From Diplocarpon mali (lineage: Eukaryota > Ascomycota > Leotiomycetes > Helotiales > Drepanopezizaceae): 64,000 nt of DNA. The position numbers and the translations under genes are program-made. Below are positions 10,096 to 23,850 of the stretch, in pieces. The DNA lies in contig JAENRP010000149.1 of assembly GCA_024741835.1 (NCBI GenBank), forward strand, positions 40,347 through 104,346, in the 5' to 3' direction. The notes below the pieces were generated by a model. That model made no database searches. It was not told the DNA's origin and worked only from the letters and a program-made list of their open reading frames with translations. Position 1 is the stretch's first letter; the number at the start of each line of letters is the position of its first letter.

Positions 10096-11733
10096 AACTG
10101 CGCCTACGCAGTTGTATCTATAGGCCTATTGTCCTCTAGGTCCTTATAATCGTTAACTCTATTATTATATAACCTAAGCTAGCTTAATAGCGCCCTTAGT
10201 AGCCCCTTAGCTTAAGGGTTCTTTAGATGGAAATCTCAAATAGTATACAGCGCTATTATAGCATTAGAGTACAGGTACTATTTAAAGTCTTTATTAGCTC
10301 CTTTCCACTTAATCTAATATTCAAGCTTCTTAACTTAAATATAAGATCCAATTATTTCTTCTATCTCTTATTCCTCTTATTTTAGTAATACTTTAATTAA
10401 AGCAGGAGGTTCCTAAGCTTAGCCTAGTAGAGGGTTGGGAATGTATTTTCGCAATAAGTAGGAGTGGAATATAAGGTAGATCGAATAAAGCGAATTAGGC
10501 AATTATAGCCTTTAGCTTTCTCTTAGCTTTTCTAGTACTTTTACTAGGCTATACCACTTATTAGAGAGCTTTCGGCTCGGCCGGTCTAATTTCCAATTTT
10601 TAGTACTAATTAGCATATTATCTCCTATTATTTAATTAACTAGCCGGCGGTACAGATCTATAAGCCGTTTTATTTTAACTTATTATACTTAAAGAGATAA
10701 TTAAGCAAATTAGACTACTTTTTAAGCTTTAGTAGCTATATAAAGCGCTATTTTACAATTTACTCTTTTAATTGCTATCTATAGAGGCTTTAAGTTGATT
10801 AAATTCCAAAAGGAGCAAGCCTTATAACTGTTTAACACTTAGAAAGGGGAAATTTACCCTAAGGATTTATAAGGTAAGGTTAATTAGGCAATATCTATCA
10901 AAGGCAAGAGACGATTCTAATTATCTTAATAGTATAAATAGAACGGTTTAAGGTATTGTTTTAAGTACTAATTTATAATCTTAGTTTAGCTATCGATATT
11001 AAGGTTATAGGCTATAATTAGCTTAACCTTTATATTTAGTATCTAATAGAGCTCTTTCTAAAAGGTAGAGACGAATTAGGCGCCTTTATCTAATAGAATC
11101 GAGTCGGGCATACTAAAATAGTATATCTAGTAAACTAAGAATAACTCTGCAAGGCCTTTTGCATCAACCGAATTATAGCATAGAACCGAAACTGCCTTCT
11201 TTAATAACCTATCGATAATTATAAGAGCGAAATTATAACCGAGTTCATTAAGCAAAAGCTTTATAAAATCTATTATTAAGTATTAATAAGCTTATTCAGG
11301 AATTGGCAAAGGTTATAAGAAACCGGGGGTCTTATTATAATAAGCTTTCATTCTCGAATACTAATAGTTCTAAATATAAGTGCTAATATTACTACTAAGG
11401 CTTTTCTAATAGTATTTTCTTCCTATTAGAAGCCTTGTTTTCCTAATTCTAGCATATATAACGCAAGGTTACTTATATATATAACGAATCAAGGCTATTT
11501 GCAATTCGGGAGGTTAGGATAGTATAATAAGTTTACCTTAAAAGAAGAGTTTACCTTAGCTAAGTTTATAATTAAGGCTATAGCTTTATACCTTATCTTA
11601 AAACTTCTATAGCTTAAGGGAGGTCTTATTAGCTTAAATAACTTTATTAATAATATAGTAATTTGCTATATTATACTCGACCCTAGATATTAAGTCAGCA
11701 GGTACCTCTATTAGCACGATTAGCACAATTGTT

Positions 11734-11802
11734 ACTTATAAGCTAGGCTTAAAAGTAGAATCGATCTACGCTAAAGTTACTTATAGGCCGGACTTAAGAG
11801 TA
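11734..11802. repeat. Two 24-bp palindromes in Gypsy-1 pol
   Basis: Starts at 11734 and 11779 (45 bases apart). Both are followed by AATCG. Confidence 0.8.
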
Positions 11803-13665
11803 GAATCGCCTTTAGTAGCAAGTACTTCTATAAAGAGCTTATCATTAAGTAAGAGCTACTAGTAGCGTAAAGCTCATTTCCTAGCCTTAAGAGGGGTTAG
11901 CTCCTAGTCTTAATATAAGAGTGTATTAGCTAGCGTATTCGTTATACTTATTCAATATATAATAAGGAAGTTGAAATCAGTAAAGAACTCCGCTTAGCAA
12001 GCCTACTAGGCTATTAAATCCTTAATTATTATAAAGTACTTAAGGGCTTTATAATCTATATATATATATACTATTTTCTAAGCCTTAAGTAGCTCTACTT
12101 TATACTAATAGAATGATCTAAAAATCGCTAAGAGCTCCTTATTATAAATAGGGTAATTCAGCTTAGCGTTATTTATAGTTTTCAAGAAGTACCCGATTAG
12201 GTAGTAGTTATTATCTTCCTAAAGCTAGGAGAGTACGCCGGCGACTATTCTATTAGAGGCGTTAGTCTTAAGCCTTATCTACTTTTAAAGGTAATAGTAG
12301 TATAAGATTAAGGTCATTTAAAGGCTTAAGCGCAAAGCTTCTTAAGCTTCTTTATAAGTATTATTAAAATCAAAAGGAACGTTTCTTATAAGAGCTATTA
12401 AAGGTCGGCAAATATAGCTATAGCTTTGAATAAACCTTTAGTAGAAATTACAGAACCTTAAGAAGCTTTATATACTGCGTATATTCTTAATATATTTCTA
12501 CTCCTAAATGATTAAAACCTTATTAAGGTCTACCTTAATTCTATGAACTTTAATAATAAACCTTAAGAACCTAATCTTAATAACCTTAAACTCGCTTTTC
12601 TTAATATCTACTTATAGGCTATAGCATTAGAGAATTCCTAAGATCTTCTTAATATAAATCTTATAATTAAGAGAGTTTTTTAAATAGATTAGAATATTAT
12701 TTAAGTAGGTAGAGTAGAAATCGTTAAAGTAATTAAGGAGAATATTATTAATAAACTTCTAAAAGGTAGTAGGCCTATTTGTTAGCCCGAATGGCAAAAC
12801 CTTATATTTATAAGTCTTATAACGCGTGCGAAAGGTAGTTAGGTCCTCTACGTTAGCTAATATACAGATATAATAAAAGGCTTATTATATATCGATTTTT
12901 ATAAAAACACAAGCTTTTAATATATATACTATTATCTTATTAATAAGTGGAATCAAATAGGGGTCTTTCTTTATTAAAGCGTTTAGTTTCTAGTAATCGA
13001 TATATAAACGTAAAGAGCTATTAGCTTTTCTAATAAAGAGGATTAGGACTACTTAAAGAGAACTTAAAGCTTTAATAAATCCTTTATATAGGTTCTTAAG
13101 AATATAGCTCTTAACCTTTAAAAGCTATTCGTTAATAAGGCAGTAAAGGGGTTTAATTATTAAGTTATTCTTACTTATTAGCTCGATTTTATAATCTACC
13201 CTTAATCTAGGTTCTGGTAGCTAATCAAAGGCCTAGCGGCTAAAGATGTTCTTAAACTTAATATACTAAGGTAGGAGCTTTTGATTTATTAACTTATTAT
13301 TACTCTTATACTTAATTTATAGCGCTAAACTAAGGCTAAGGGAGCTAATTTCAGCTTGCCTAACCAATTCTTAGCAATTGATTTCTTAATTTAAATTATA
13401 AATAAAGCTTATAAATATAAACTCTTTAAGCGCTAGTTCTTAAATTTATATAGCTTATCTTACCTTAGTTATAAAGCAGTAGTAGAGGGCGCCAATTACT
13501 AAGGCTAAGATTAGGCTAATTTAATAAGCTATCTTTAAAAGAGCGGTTCTCTTTACTAAAAGAGAGAGCAAAGGGTCTAATACTCTTAGCAAAGCCTTCT
13601 TTATATAGTTTAAATCTCTTTTTAAGTTTCTAAAGAAACTGCTATCCTTAAGTCTATAAGAGGCC

Positions 13666-13779
13666 ACTTATAGGCTAAGACTAAGAGTGGAATTCAAGTT
13701 TGCAGTTTTTACTCGCAAGCTAGGACTAGGAGTAGGATTCGAGTTCGCAGATTTTACTCGCAAGCCAGGACTAGGAGTA
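13666..13779. repeat. Three 24-bp palindromes in Gypsy-1
   Basis: Starts at 13666, 13711 and 13756, exactly 45 bases apart. They lie between gag and reverse transcriptase. Confidence 0.85.
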
Positions 13780-15542
13780 GAATTCGAGTTATTACTTGCT
13801 AATACTAAGAGCTAGGCTTAGGCTATTTTTAAGTCTTTATCCTTAGTATCTATTATAGCTGCTTAACGATCGCTATCTTATTAGGCTATTAAAGGTCTTA
13901 TTAGCTATAAGAGATCGATTAGTACGCATCGATTAAAGTAGAGGATAATAGGTATATCCTTAGGCTAAGAGATACTGTTTTTCCCTTTTCTATAGGACTA
14001 TTTAAAGTCATAATGCTCTAGGAACTTCCTACTAATTAAAATATCGGTTGCTCTTAAGCTTATAATTAAGAAAGGGAAGTTAATTCGTTGCCTATCAATT
14101 ATAAAGGTAAGTAAAATAGCGAATCGAATAGTTTCTCCCTTAAGGCCATTATAGCTAATAGGAGTAATCGATTTAAGCAGTTTAATAAACTTTACCTTAA
14201 GTCTTTAAGAGAGCTAATATACTAAAGATATCTTAATAATACTAAAAATATTAGCTCTACTATTAATATAAGTAACTATTTTAATAAATAATCTATTTTA
14301 AGCTAGTTCTATAGAAATTAAGAACTAGCGGCCGCCTATTAATAAGTAGGAATCAAAATCTAAGTCTTTTTATAAATTATAACTTATACTATAGTAGGAG
14401 TCTTTACTATAGCTTAATAGTTTCCTAATAGCAAGTCGTTTTCTATCTTAACTTTAGCTACTATAAACTTGCCTTACTTCTTTAGCTTAAGGCAGTCTAT
14501 TATATAATAACCAAGGGCTTTGCAATTATAATAGAGATTAAACAACGGCTTTAAGCTAGCAGACCTTTCTTAATAGGCTGCTAGCAAAGGGAAATAAGTG
14601 CAAGGAGCTAGGGAGGTAGCTATAGTAGTAGGTCTTTATAACTCCCTTTTTAATATATTAAGGACGCGGTCCTTCGAAAGGGAGAATGCAATAGCAAAGG
14701 CAACTTATTAAGCGTTATAAGCCTCTTCTTACTTAATATTATAAGCCTTACGGTCTATAATAGCTAAGAACTTATCTAAAGTAGTATAATTATTATTCAT
14801 TTTATACTTCTCTACTTAAAGGTCGTTCTTTAAAGCTAAGGAGACCTTTTTATAAATATTATTAAATTAATAAGACTAATCGATCTTACTAGCTATAGCA
14901 AAGGTAATAAACTTAAATTAGAACTTATTATATAATATTAAACTTATAATTAGCCTGCTATATTTAAGCTTAGCAGATTAAATATAGTTATAATTAAAGA
15001 ACCTTTAATTTAAAACCTTAAGGATATTAGTAGTATATATGAACTTATTAGTAAAGATAAGATTTATATATTATAAGATTAAGTTCTAAGCTTTACCTAT
15101 TATATACTTAAAGTAAGCGGTGATCTAATCCTCTTTTAAAGTAAAGTTGCTTAAGTACTTTTAAATAAATACCTTTATAGCTATCTTTTAAGTATTATAA
15201 GTGATTTCGCCTTAATAGTTACTAAAATGGGTTTAAAGGTACTTAATTTGATAAAGGTCGATGGCTAAGATTAAAGGTCGGATAATTAAAAGGTAATAGT
15301 CTAAGGAAGGCAGCAAGTTAGCGGTAAGGGACCGAGTGTTTTAAGGGCTAGCACTTAAGGAAGAAGGGGTAGTAGCATTATTTTAAAGAGCGGCAGCTAT
15401 AGCAGCATTAATAAGGTTTGCGATTTCGGCCTATTAAGCAGCTAAAAAGAGAGGGGCTAATATAATAAAGGTAGACGTTATTAGGGAAAGTATATCTTCT
15501 TCCTTAACTTTAATCGATAGTAATAGGGTATTTCGAGAATCT

Positions 15543-15566
15543 ACTTATAGGCTAGGCTTAAGAGTG
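15543..15566. repeat. 24-bp palindrome in Gypsy-1 gag
   Basis: In frame with the gag reading from Met 15712, giving DFTLKPSLQV-type residues. Confidence 0.8.
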
Positions 15567-15712
15567 AAATCTATACTAAGGGAGGGAGCTTCTTAAGTGG
15601 GCTTAAGAAGGGGAATGTCTCTAGGAGCGGGGTTGGCAATAAGGCCTAGAGAACTAGTGGCAGTAAGGCCTAGTAGAGGTACAATTAACCTTTCACTTCT
15701 CCTAAGTGGCAT

Positions 15713-16384
15713 AAGATTGGAGGTCATAAGTACTAACTCTCTTTATATTATCTAATTTAGTCTAAAGGGACCTAATGCTAAATAATAACCTATTTAAAAG
15801 GGGGAAAATTAGTATAGGCAAAGCTATATACATTCTTAAAGCCTTCTAATAGAGTATATATTAAGGTATTATAGGTTTATAGATCTTAAGAAAGAAGGTT
15901 TTACTTTAGGATTATATCTCTTTACTAATCAAGAGTCGCAATAAGGTTGCCTAAAGGTATAGTACAAATCCGGGGAAGTAGGGTCTGAGGATCTAAAGCT
16001 TATCACTCTACTAAAGTTGACCTAATCTCTAACAGTATGGTATAACCTATTAAAGCTGACTAAGTCTCTATATATATATATATATAGGTCCCCTAGTTTC
16101 GTACCCGAGAGCTTTGAAGAGTATAAGAGGAGTTGTTAATAAGTATAGGTCGACGAAGATAAGTATAGAGAAGGTCGATGACTTATTCGTAAGGAGGGTT
16201 TTTCGAAGAGTCGAGTTGTATTTAAGGGTTTCGAAGGAAAGAGGGAGGAGCTTCGAAGAGTATAAGGAAGAGTTATCGATAAGTATAATAAGAGTTATCG
16301 AAGAGTATAAGGTCAATAAAAAGAGTGATATAAAGTATTTATAAGAGAAGGAGAGAGTCAAAAAGAGAAGAGTTATTATACTAC
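15713..16384 (-). other. Gypsy-1 leader region, no gene recognised
   Basis: Assigned to the 5' untranslated part of Gypsy-1 by position. It continues at 24416-24611 and 54103-54232. A purine-rich stretch at 16114-16344 is open for 76 codons on the plus strand and has repeated GAAGAGTATAAGG, but shows no known motif. Confidence 0.4.
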
Positions 16385-16683
16385 TATAGGTTCTATACTA
16401 GTAATTGATATTCATATGAATATAGTTAAGTACTTATTATCAAAAAGAATCTATTATAATATCTATTTATCTCTATATAACTAAGATAGTACCTTTATAC
16501 CTTTGAATATCCTCCCTCTTATATTCCCTCCTAATTGTATATAAATATCCTTCTAAGGTCCTCCGGCTGAATAGCCGTCCGAAATATATACAAAACCCCT
16601 TATATCGCATATAGTATAGCTATATAAGATGACCCTAAGAATAAGGATAGCTTGCCTCTTATATAGGAATCTGTATACTAATA
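16385..16683 (-). repeat. Copia-D 3' LTR
   Basis: 299 bp, direct repeat of 24112-24410. More strongly RIP-mutated than its partner. Confidence 0.9.
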
Positions 16684-17200
16684 CTAGCAGTACTTTCTTT
16701 TAAAAAGACCTTTTCAACTTGTATAAGGAAGTATATAGAATAGGTGTATAAAGGAGGCAAATTAGTAGCAAATAATCAAATAGTAATAAAGAATAGAATA
16801 GCAAAGACAAATAGCTTAATAGCAAAGGCAGATATAATAGGTAATAAGGATAGTATATATATAAAGTAGAATAGCAAAGATAAAGGCAAATAGTAAAGAT
16901 AAAATAGCAAAAAGGGAAAGGAAAGGTATCTAAGTAATAAAAGCAATCTAAGGTCTTTATTCAAGCCTTATAGTAGTGCAATTATAGTCCGGTTGCGTTC
17001 TAGTAGGTTCAAGACTCTTTATTAAAGAGTCATCTGGAGTTATAATCTACTATAGCTATAAATTATAATAATCTATAAAAGGGAAAAGAAGGGCCTTTAA
17101 GAAAGTATATATATTAAGCTTCCCTCCTCCCTTAATCTCTCAACTCTAACTTCCACTTCTTATAAATAGGTCGATTCCCCTTCTTACTTCTAAGTTGATT
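16684..17200 (-). other. Copia-D 3' region with AATAGCAAAG-type simple repeats
   Basis: A-rich, with many short AATAGCAAAGA/TAAAGGCAAA units at about 16765-16930. No coding signal seen. Confidence 0.5.
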
Positions 17201-18290
17201 AACCCTTTAATAGATCTTATCCTATATTATCTTATTACTAATATTATTATTATTAGTAAGTGCCCCGATAGTTGGCCGACCCCCTTTAATATATATATCG
17301 CTAACTTAGATAGTGCTTAAATATAACCTAGAAGATCTGCCCAAGGCCTTTCGAGTGCTATATATATATTATACGTATATAATATTAAGAAAGGAGGCTA
17401 GTAAGAATAATACTAGCCATATATACGCCTTTAATACTCTTACTTTTAAGAAGTATAACTACTATATTATACAATAGGCTAAGTGTATCCTAATAAGTGC
17501 CCTCTAATATCCTTTTACTTTAATAACCTTTAATAGATATCCGTTTTAAATACTTATCTAGGCTTAGGATAAGTATATTATCCTTTAAGATGCTTAAGTT
17601 AGCGGCAATATTAAAGTAATTTAAGAGGCAGCCCGAATCCTATCTAAGGAGACTTAGATATAAATCTTTATAATCCTAAAGACTTAGGATGCCCTTTAGC
17701 TGACTTAGCTAAACGAAGCTTATGCTCTTTACTATAGTATCAACCTCGCAAATACCTAGTAAGCTATATATACCTTTAAATCTATCCGATATTAATAACT
17801 GACTATTCGCAAGATCTATTGCATACCATTTAAGGCAGTAATACTACCCTTAGGCATTTTAAAACTCAAAGCACTAAGGTGCTCGGCTCCCTTTAGCATA
17901 TAAAAGGGCTATCTAGCTTAGCTAGGGGCCGCTCTTAAGCTCCCTTTAATAATATCCGCTGCTAAAAAGGCAAAGGTAGATAAGTGCCTTCTAAGGGCTC
18001 TTTAAAGGGTAAGGATCTGGATCTTAATAATCTAAATAAGCTGAATCTAAAGGAGATCGCAGCCGCTCTTACTTAAATGCAAGCTTAAAAGGAGTAGGCC
18101 AACTTAGCTACTGCTTTAGGTAGTAAGGCTTCTAGGCCTTAGGAGTTTAGGGATCTACGCCTTAGAAATCCTAGTGCTTAGGATAGGTGCTTATTAGGGG
18201 TAGAATCGTTAGTAGATCATTATCTTTAGTAATATAATAATCGCTGCTTTACTATAACCTCCTTCTCTAATACTACTCAAGTGATAAAAA
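17200..18290 (+). pseudogene. Coding-like region antisense to Copia-D pol
   Basis: On the strand opposite to Copia-D pol, several open stretches are broken mainly by TAG/TAA, as expected for a RIP-degraded ORF. The clearest is at about 18000-18290, hydrophilic and Asn/Leu/Gln-rich (GKDLDLNNLNKLNLKE, then LATALGSKASRP). It is gag-like in flavour, but I cannot name it. It could be a remnant of another element or a true antisense ORF. Frames shift between pieces, so the coordinates are approximate. Confidence 0.35.
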
Positions 18291-18399
18291 AAATATAAGT
18301 ACGCATAAGTAAGTAAGAAAAGATAAAAAGAAGGTAGTAATAGCAAGTATAGGAATATATCTTATAGTAAAATAAAAAATAAATAAAAAAAATTACTAA

Positions 18400-21300
18400 T
18401 AGCTCGCAATTAAAAATATTAAATATTATTAATCTAGGACCTTTTTAAGTCTAGTTATGCCCTAATAGGCCTTTGTACCTATCCCTCCTTCCTAATAGTT
18501 ATCGAATTGGTATCTACCAGTTGTTAAAGGGCTTGATTTAGATTGGCTTTTATTATAGCATTAGCAGGGTTGCTAGCGCCATCGATCTAATATATTTCTA
18601 TAAGCTCCTTATTCTTATACAATTATCGAATAGCTATTATATCGATTATCAATCGCTTCTCCTTTATAATGCCCAATTTGACGATATACTTATATAAAGA
18701 GAGAGAATCTATATATACAATAGTAGGGAGGCGGGGTAGACTTAGCTTAGCTATTACTATATCGATCGTTATAGCTATAGAAACTAGCATATTAATACCC
18801 GCCACTATAGCATATAGTTTAAAGGCTAGTACAGCTCTTGTCACTCTCTTACACTTCGTTGAGCTATAGTATAAAATATTGCCTTTTAAAGTAAACTGCG
18901 ATTCTCCTTCCTCTTTAATAGCTAGTATAATAATATAGCTAATCTGCAAGCTTAAATCCTTATTATTAGTAAAAGATCTATCGACAAATGCAAATAGTTT
19001 AGCGTTCTGCAAATTGATAGTAAGGTAGGTTAGGCCTCTTTTAAGGTTATTTCAGATCCACTTAAGTCGCTTATTTAGATTCTCTATATCTTAAACTATT
19101 AGATCCTAGTATTAAGCTGCAGCTAACAAATCGAAGGAAGCTTCTAGCTAGTAGATCATAGCTAAATAAGCTCCTCTTACTCTCTACTCTAGGTATTATT
19201 ACTTATAGCCCTTTTAAGAAGTGTCGACTAGTTCCAGCCTTTAGCCCTAGCCCTTTTATCGCATATATACTATATCCCCTTCCTAGGAAATAATACACCT
19301 ATTAAAAGCTAGTGATTCAGTGCTTAATAAGTATTATATTAGCTTTATAAAGAATCCTACCCTTTTAATCTTATCCTCCTCCTTTTTCAAAAAGTCTGCT
19401 TCTCTAAGTATTAAAGTATTATCTATTTATATTCCTACTATACTAAAAAAGGGAGAAGTGCTTAAAGTTAATAATAGATAAGGATTATAAGTTGAGTTAG
19501 CCATACTAAGATTGCTACAATAGTGCTTATAGTAGGTATTAAACTAGTGATTTCCTAATTTAGGAATGCTATAAAGCAGCAGCACCACTTTAAAGACTAT
19601 ACCTATAGGGAATAGCTTAGCAATATCTTATAAGGGAAATACAAATATATCATATAGTAGCTTTAAAGCTACTTAAATATACGCTTATATAATATCCTAT
19701 AGGCTAAGAATGCCCTTCTTACCCTATTCTTTAAAGTATTCCCAGATTAATGCTAAAAGTGATACTAAAAGGCGTTAGCTTGCTTATTAAATAGTTAGGG
19801 ATTAAGTGATTATACCTTCCTCCTTCTTACTAGTATTATTCTAGGCCTATACAACTAAGCATGATTTCTCAAATAGGTGATCTATCTCCTTCCCCTTTAT
19901 CTTATTAACCATTCTCAATTTAAAGATCCTCTTACCTTTTATAGCAGGGTCATTTTTATTTATCAGTACAAATACCCTCTTATTTATTAGCCCTTAGTAC
20001 TCCTTTAAGCGAGATTGCTAGAAAGGGCGCCTAGGAGTGGTAATCTTGCCTTCTGCCTATAGCTTTTGCGACAGTTCCTAGTCCCTATTCTCCTTCTCTA
20101 TTAGGAATACTTCCAATTTAGCCATATATAACTTATCATCTGCTTTAAAGGATATCTATATCTTAGTATTATAATTATTATTAATTATAGGAAGGCCGGA
20201 AATAGGCTTAATAAAGGGAACCTCTACTCTTGGCGATTGCTTATAGCTATTAAGTTGCGCCTTAGCTAAGTAAAAGGGCTCTACTTCTTTATTAACATCA
20301 GTTGCATTCTACTCCCTTTTAATAGTCGTTCGATCCTTAAGTTCAATTCCTTTAGTTTCCTTTAAGCAGTTTTCTTTATTATTGATTTTAAATAGATATA
20401 TGCTTATTAATCTAAAGTGCCTTATTCTACCGCCGATATCAATTATATAGGTTTTATTCTCTAAGCCTAAGAACTCGAATAGGCCTATCTATCCTCCTTT
20501 CTCCTAATATACTAATACTAGGTCTTTCAGCCTCAAATCGTAGATATAAGTAGTTCTAAGGCCATTTCTTATACCTAAAGCATTATTGACCTTACGAGTA
20601 GCGTAGATCTTCCTTACTTCCTTTATAGCCTTCTTAATTATTACTGCCCTCTATTTTACTAATAGATTTAGTAGATCCAGTTCAATTAGCCTTAGATATG
20701 CCCTAAAAACAAGCAAGGTAGGAATCATTCTATTAGGCCCTGCTATATTATTAACTACTTTAATAGCCATTTGCAGCCTCTTATTATCGCTCAATCGAGG
20801 GTATTCAGCTATTATTATCTCAAAGGCACATCTTAAAGGGTAATAATACTATTCAACCTTACTAATAGAGTGGTATGCCTCTATAGGAACCAGTTTAAGG
20901 GTTGTTCCTATAGATCTTAAAGAGCTTCTGAACTCTGCCGAGTTAAAGTTAGTACTATAGTTGTATACTATAAAATCAGAAGGTCTAATATATGTATCTA
21001 GCTAAGCCAATTTAAGGGCTTGAAATACTGCATCAGCCGAATATGCTTCTATTCCCTTTTATAAGAACCTTGCGGCTTTAAATCCTATCGCTTCGTCAAC
21101 TATATAAAGGGCGTTCCTTCTACCAAACTAAGCAATATCAATATATATAGTATAATTAAAATCAATATTATCTTATAGCTTAAATTGGAATCTATAAAGA
21201 GCGTTAGCGTAGAGTTGATAATATTAGCATATTTCCCTTACTCTTGCCATAATACTAGAGTTGATATTATAACCGGCCTAGTTCAAAAGGTATTTAAGGC

Positions 21301-23850
21301 GTTTTACTAAAGGATATTCAAATCTTTTATATAGCCTTCGGATCTCTATTTCTATCAAGTGGTATATATTGATCGTACCCTTTAAAGTTATTAGAAGTTA
21401 CTCTATTATATCAAGTAAGAGCTATAGGTGCCTGTATTTTCTAATAATTAAGTATTTCTCCTTACTAATAATAAGCAAATTGCGCAAATTATCATATTTA
21501 GCTCCCATTTTATCAAGTTATTGCAAGCAGACCAAAAACGGTATATCTACCTCTATAATTAAGAACTCTATAGGGCCTGCTAGTATTCGAACAGTTATCT
21601 TACCAATTGCATTTTATAAACCTGCCCTAAAGGTAATTTTATACTTTTCAGCGCTAAGTAGAGCTAGAACTGCATCCTATATATTTTATAAGGCTTTAAA
21701 TTAGTTAATTCCTCCTACATTTTTATTTAAAGCGCCTATATCAATTAGGAATCCTTAGAAGAATTAATCTATCTACTATATTATAAATACCTTAAGGTCC
21801 GTTTATATCAGTTTATTAACCCTCGTTATTAAGAGGTATTTAGCCTTCTGCTTTTTAAGCTAATTAAGCACAGTTCTTAAGTCATATTCCTAGTCAAAAG
21901 CTAAGAATACTATAGTAAAGTTAATATTACTATCCTTAGGGTCGCTAATCGCTTAGTCCTCCTCTTCTAAAGACGTTTCCTACTTATCCTTATTAGTCCT
22001 ATTGCCCTTCAAATATGCTCCTTTATCTTCTTATAAAAGGTATGCCTTATATATTTTATCTATTAGCTTATACCCTTTAACTCATTGGCTTACTATATAG
22101 TAAGACTTCTAAGCGGCTCTTTCTTCTTTTAAGTGCTTGCTACTATAGCAGTCCTTTTTCTAATATATAATATACCTTATATAGCCTAGTTTTAATTAGA
22201 AGGTTATTCCTCTTTTATTACCTTAGGTAAACTTTATCTTTCTATTTGAAAAGTGCGCTATAGATTGCCCTTACTCCTTAGCTAAATAATATTAAGGTCT
22301 ATTAGTAGCCGAACTAGGGTGCTAGGGTTTAGATAGTCCATCCTAAGCAACTACTCCTACGTAAGCCTATAAGCTATCTAATAGAGCTAGGAACGTCGCT
22401 AGTAGCTTAAAAAGTGCTATTTAAAATAGCCGATTCTCGAAAACACCTTATATAAGCCTATCTTTAATTAATCGATTATTCCTTATACTAGCATATAGGC
22501 CTAATTATAAGTTCTATAGCTCTTTAGTATAGTTTTCGAATTAGGTTAGGATTAGTTTCCCTCTCTAATAGTCTTCTTATTAGAATAGGTCAAATGTCAG
22601 CCGAAACCACCTCCTTAGGAATCTGCTACTTCTCTCTTCAGTCTTATAATTAGCCCAAATAGCCTTTACTAGCTTAGTAAACTTAAAGTTCTTATTTTAC
22701 AAGTACCGATAGTAGTACATTAAGGCTAAGTCTTATAGCATAGATGGAAAGGCTTTATAATATATGCTCTAGTCTACTAAGGCTCTTTAGCATAAATCGG
22801 CGAATATAAAAAGCTTCTTATTAAGGTGATCTTTCCTACTTAAGTACTAAGTCTCTTTAGTATATATCTTACTCAAATTTATAAGGGTTTTAGCCTAATC
22901 CGAAGTCAAAGGTTCTATAATATACTAGAATAGTTAAGCATCGCTTTAGTTAAGGTCTAGAAGCGCTTTTAAACCCCTTTCTATAGTAAAGGGTAGCAAT
23001 AATCCATCTCTTAATTAGATCAGCAGCATTAGTATTAGATTTAGGATCTTTAAGTATTATAAGACTAAGGTCTATCCTAATTGGAGTTAATAAGGTATTC
23101 TTTTAAAGTTATACTATTCGATTATTTATTTTAAAATATCTACTTTATATAAGTTATCTTATAAAGTATTATTATTATATCTAAAGTATCCTTACTAAAG
23201 CGAGTCTTAGCATAGTATCTCCTATTCAGCTATAGTAACCCTTCGAGCGGATAGCTCGCTTATTCGCATAGACTTAGCAAATTCTAAAGTAGACCTTATT
23301 CTATATCTTAAAGATTATGCTATAACTGAGTTCGGTACTTCTTAGGTCTATAACTCTAGCTGGTCTTTTAGCTACTTATTTCTTTCTTAATATACTATAT
23401 TAAAAAGTGCTTAGCTAATTAAAACGCCCTTCTTACGCTAAACGTATACTCTATAGTACTAAAGGTCGTCCCTTAAGCGTTATCAAACGTCCTTATTTAG
23501 CGATTTAAAGTCATTAACTATCCAATCTTAGAATTCCTCTTAAAAGTCCTTAGCAAGGTATAGCTCTCTCTTTTTACTATCTTATAATATCTTTTAAAAG
23601 TTCTTTATATATTAATCTTTTAGTCTAAGGGCCTCTTTGCTAAGTTGATCCTCCTAAGGTCTTATATCCCTTTTAAAGTCCCTTAGTATCTAAGGTTGCC
23701 TTAGATTAAGCGGCATTAATAGTCCCCCCTTAATCATTTCCTAATATTATCCGAATATTGCTCTGCGCCTTAATAGGGTCTGAAAGAAGTCCGATATAGT
23801 TGTATTTTACGTATTATTATACTATTATCTAATTATAGTTAAGATACCAA
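18400..23850 (-). pseudogene. Copia-D gag-integrase-reverse transcriptase-RNase H, RIP-inactivated
   Basis: Read leftward. Gag-like and integrase sequence spans about 20300-23850; the integrase C-terminus includes AGPNRMIPTLLVF and MIN-strand RNGLRTT near 20380-20760. Reverse transcriptase follows (about 19050-20300), with the catalytic loop reading QIDNT near 19405-19440 in place of VDDT. RNase H is the best preserved piece: 18623-19012 is open for 129 codons with FAFVDRSFTNN, YYSSTKCKRVTRA and YIDSLSLY, the fungal Copia RNase H pattern. TAG/TAA stops and frame breaks occur throughout the rest. Boundaries between domains are approximate. Confidence 0.75.

Larger units (their letters stand above)
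10200..15712 (-). pseudogene. Gypsy-1 gag-pol with C-terminal chromodomain, RIP-inactivated
   Basis: Read leftward from a gag Met at 15712 (MPLRRSERL). A zinc knuckle at about 14494-14536 has the form YYNCKALGYYIIDC (first Cys and the His both changed to Tyr). Reverse transcriptase starts near 13050 with SLRLYIDY. VLPFGLTN is near 12790, and the catalytic YLDD reads YLNN at about 12689-12706. RNase H and integrase follow. The integrase C-terminus has GDNMLI and RPSRKLSNKW near 10540-10680. A chromodomain (EIEEIIGSYI, then LEYQIKWKG if one stop is read as Gln) lies at about 10215-10370. That makes this a chromovirus, a group whose chromodomain is known to steer integration to heterochromatin. 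Stops throughout prevent function. Confidence 0.8.

Noticed and set aside
18669..18869. Open frame on the plus strand within the RNase H area of Copia-D
   Set aside because: It is the reverse complement of the well-supported RNase H reading frame at 18623-19012.
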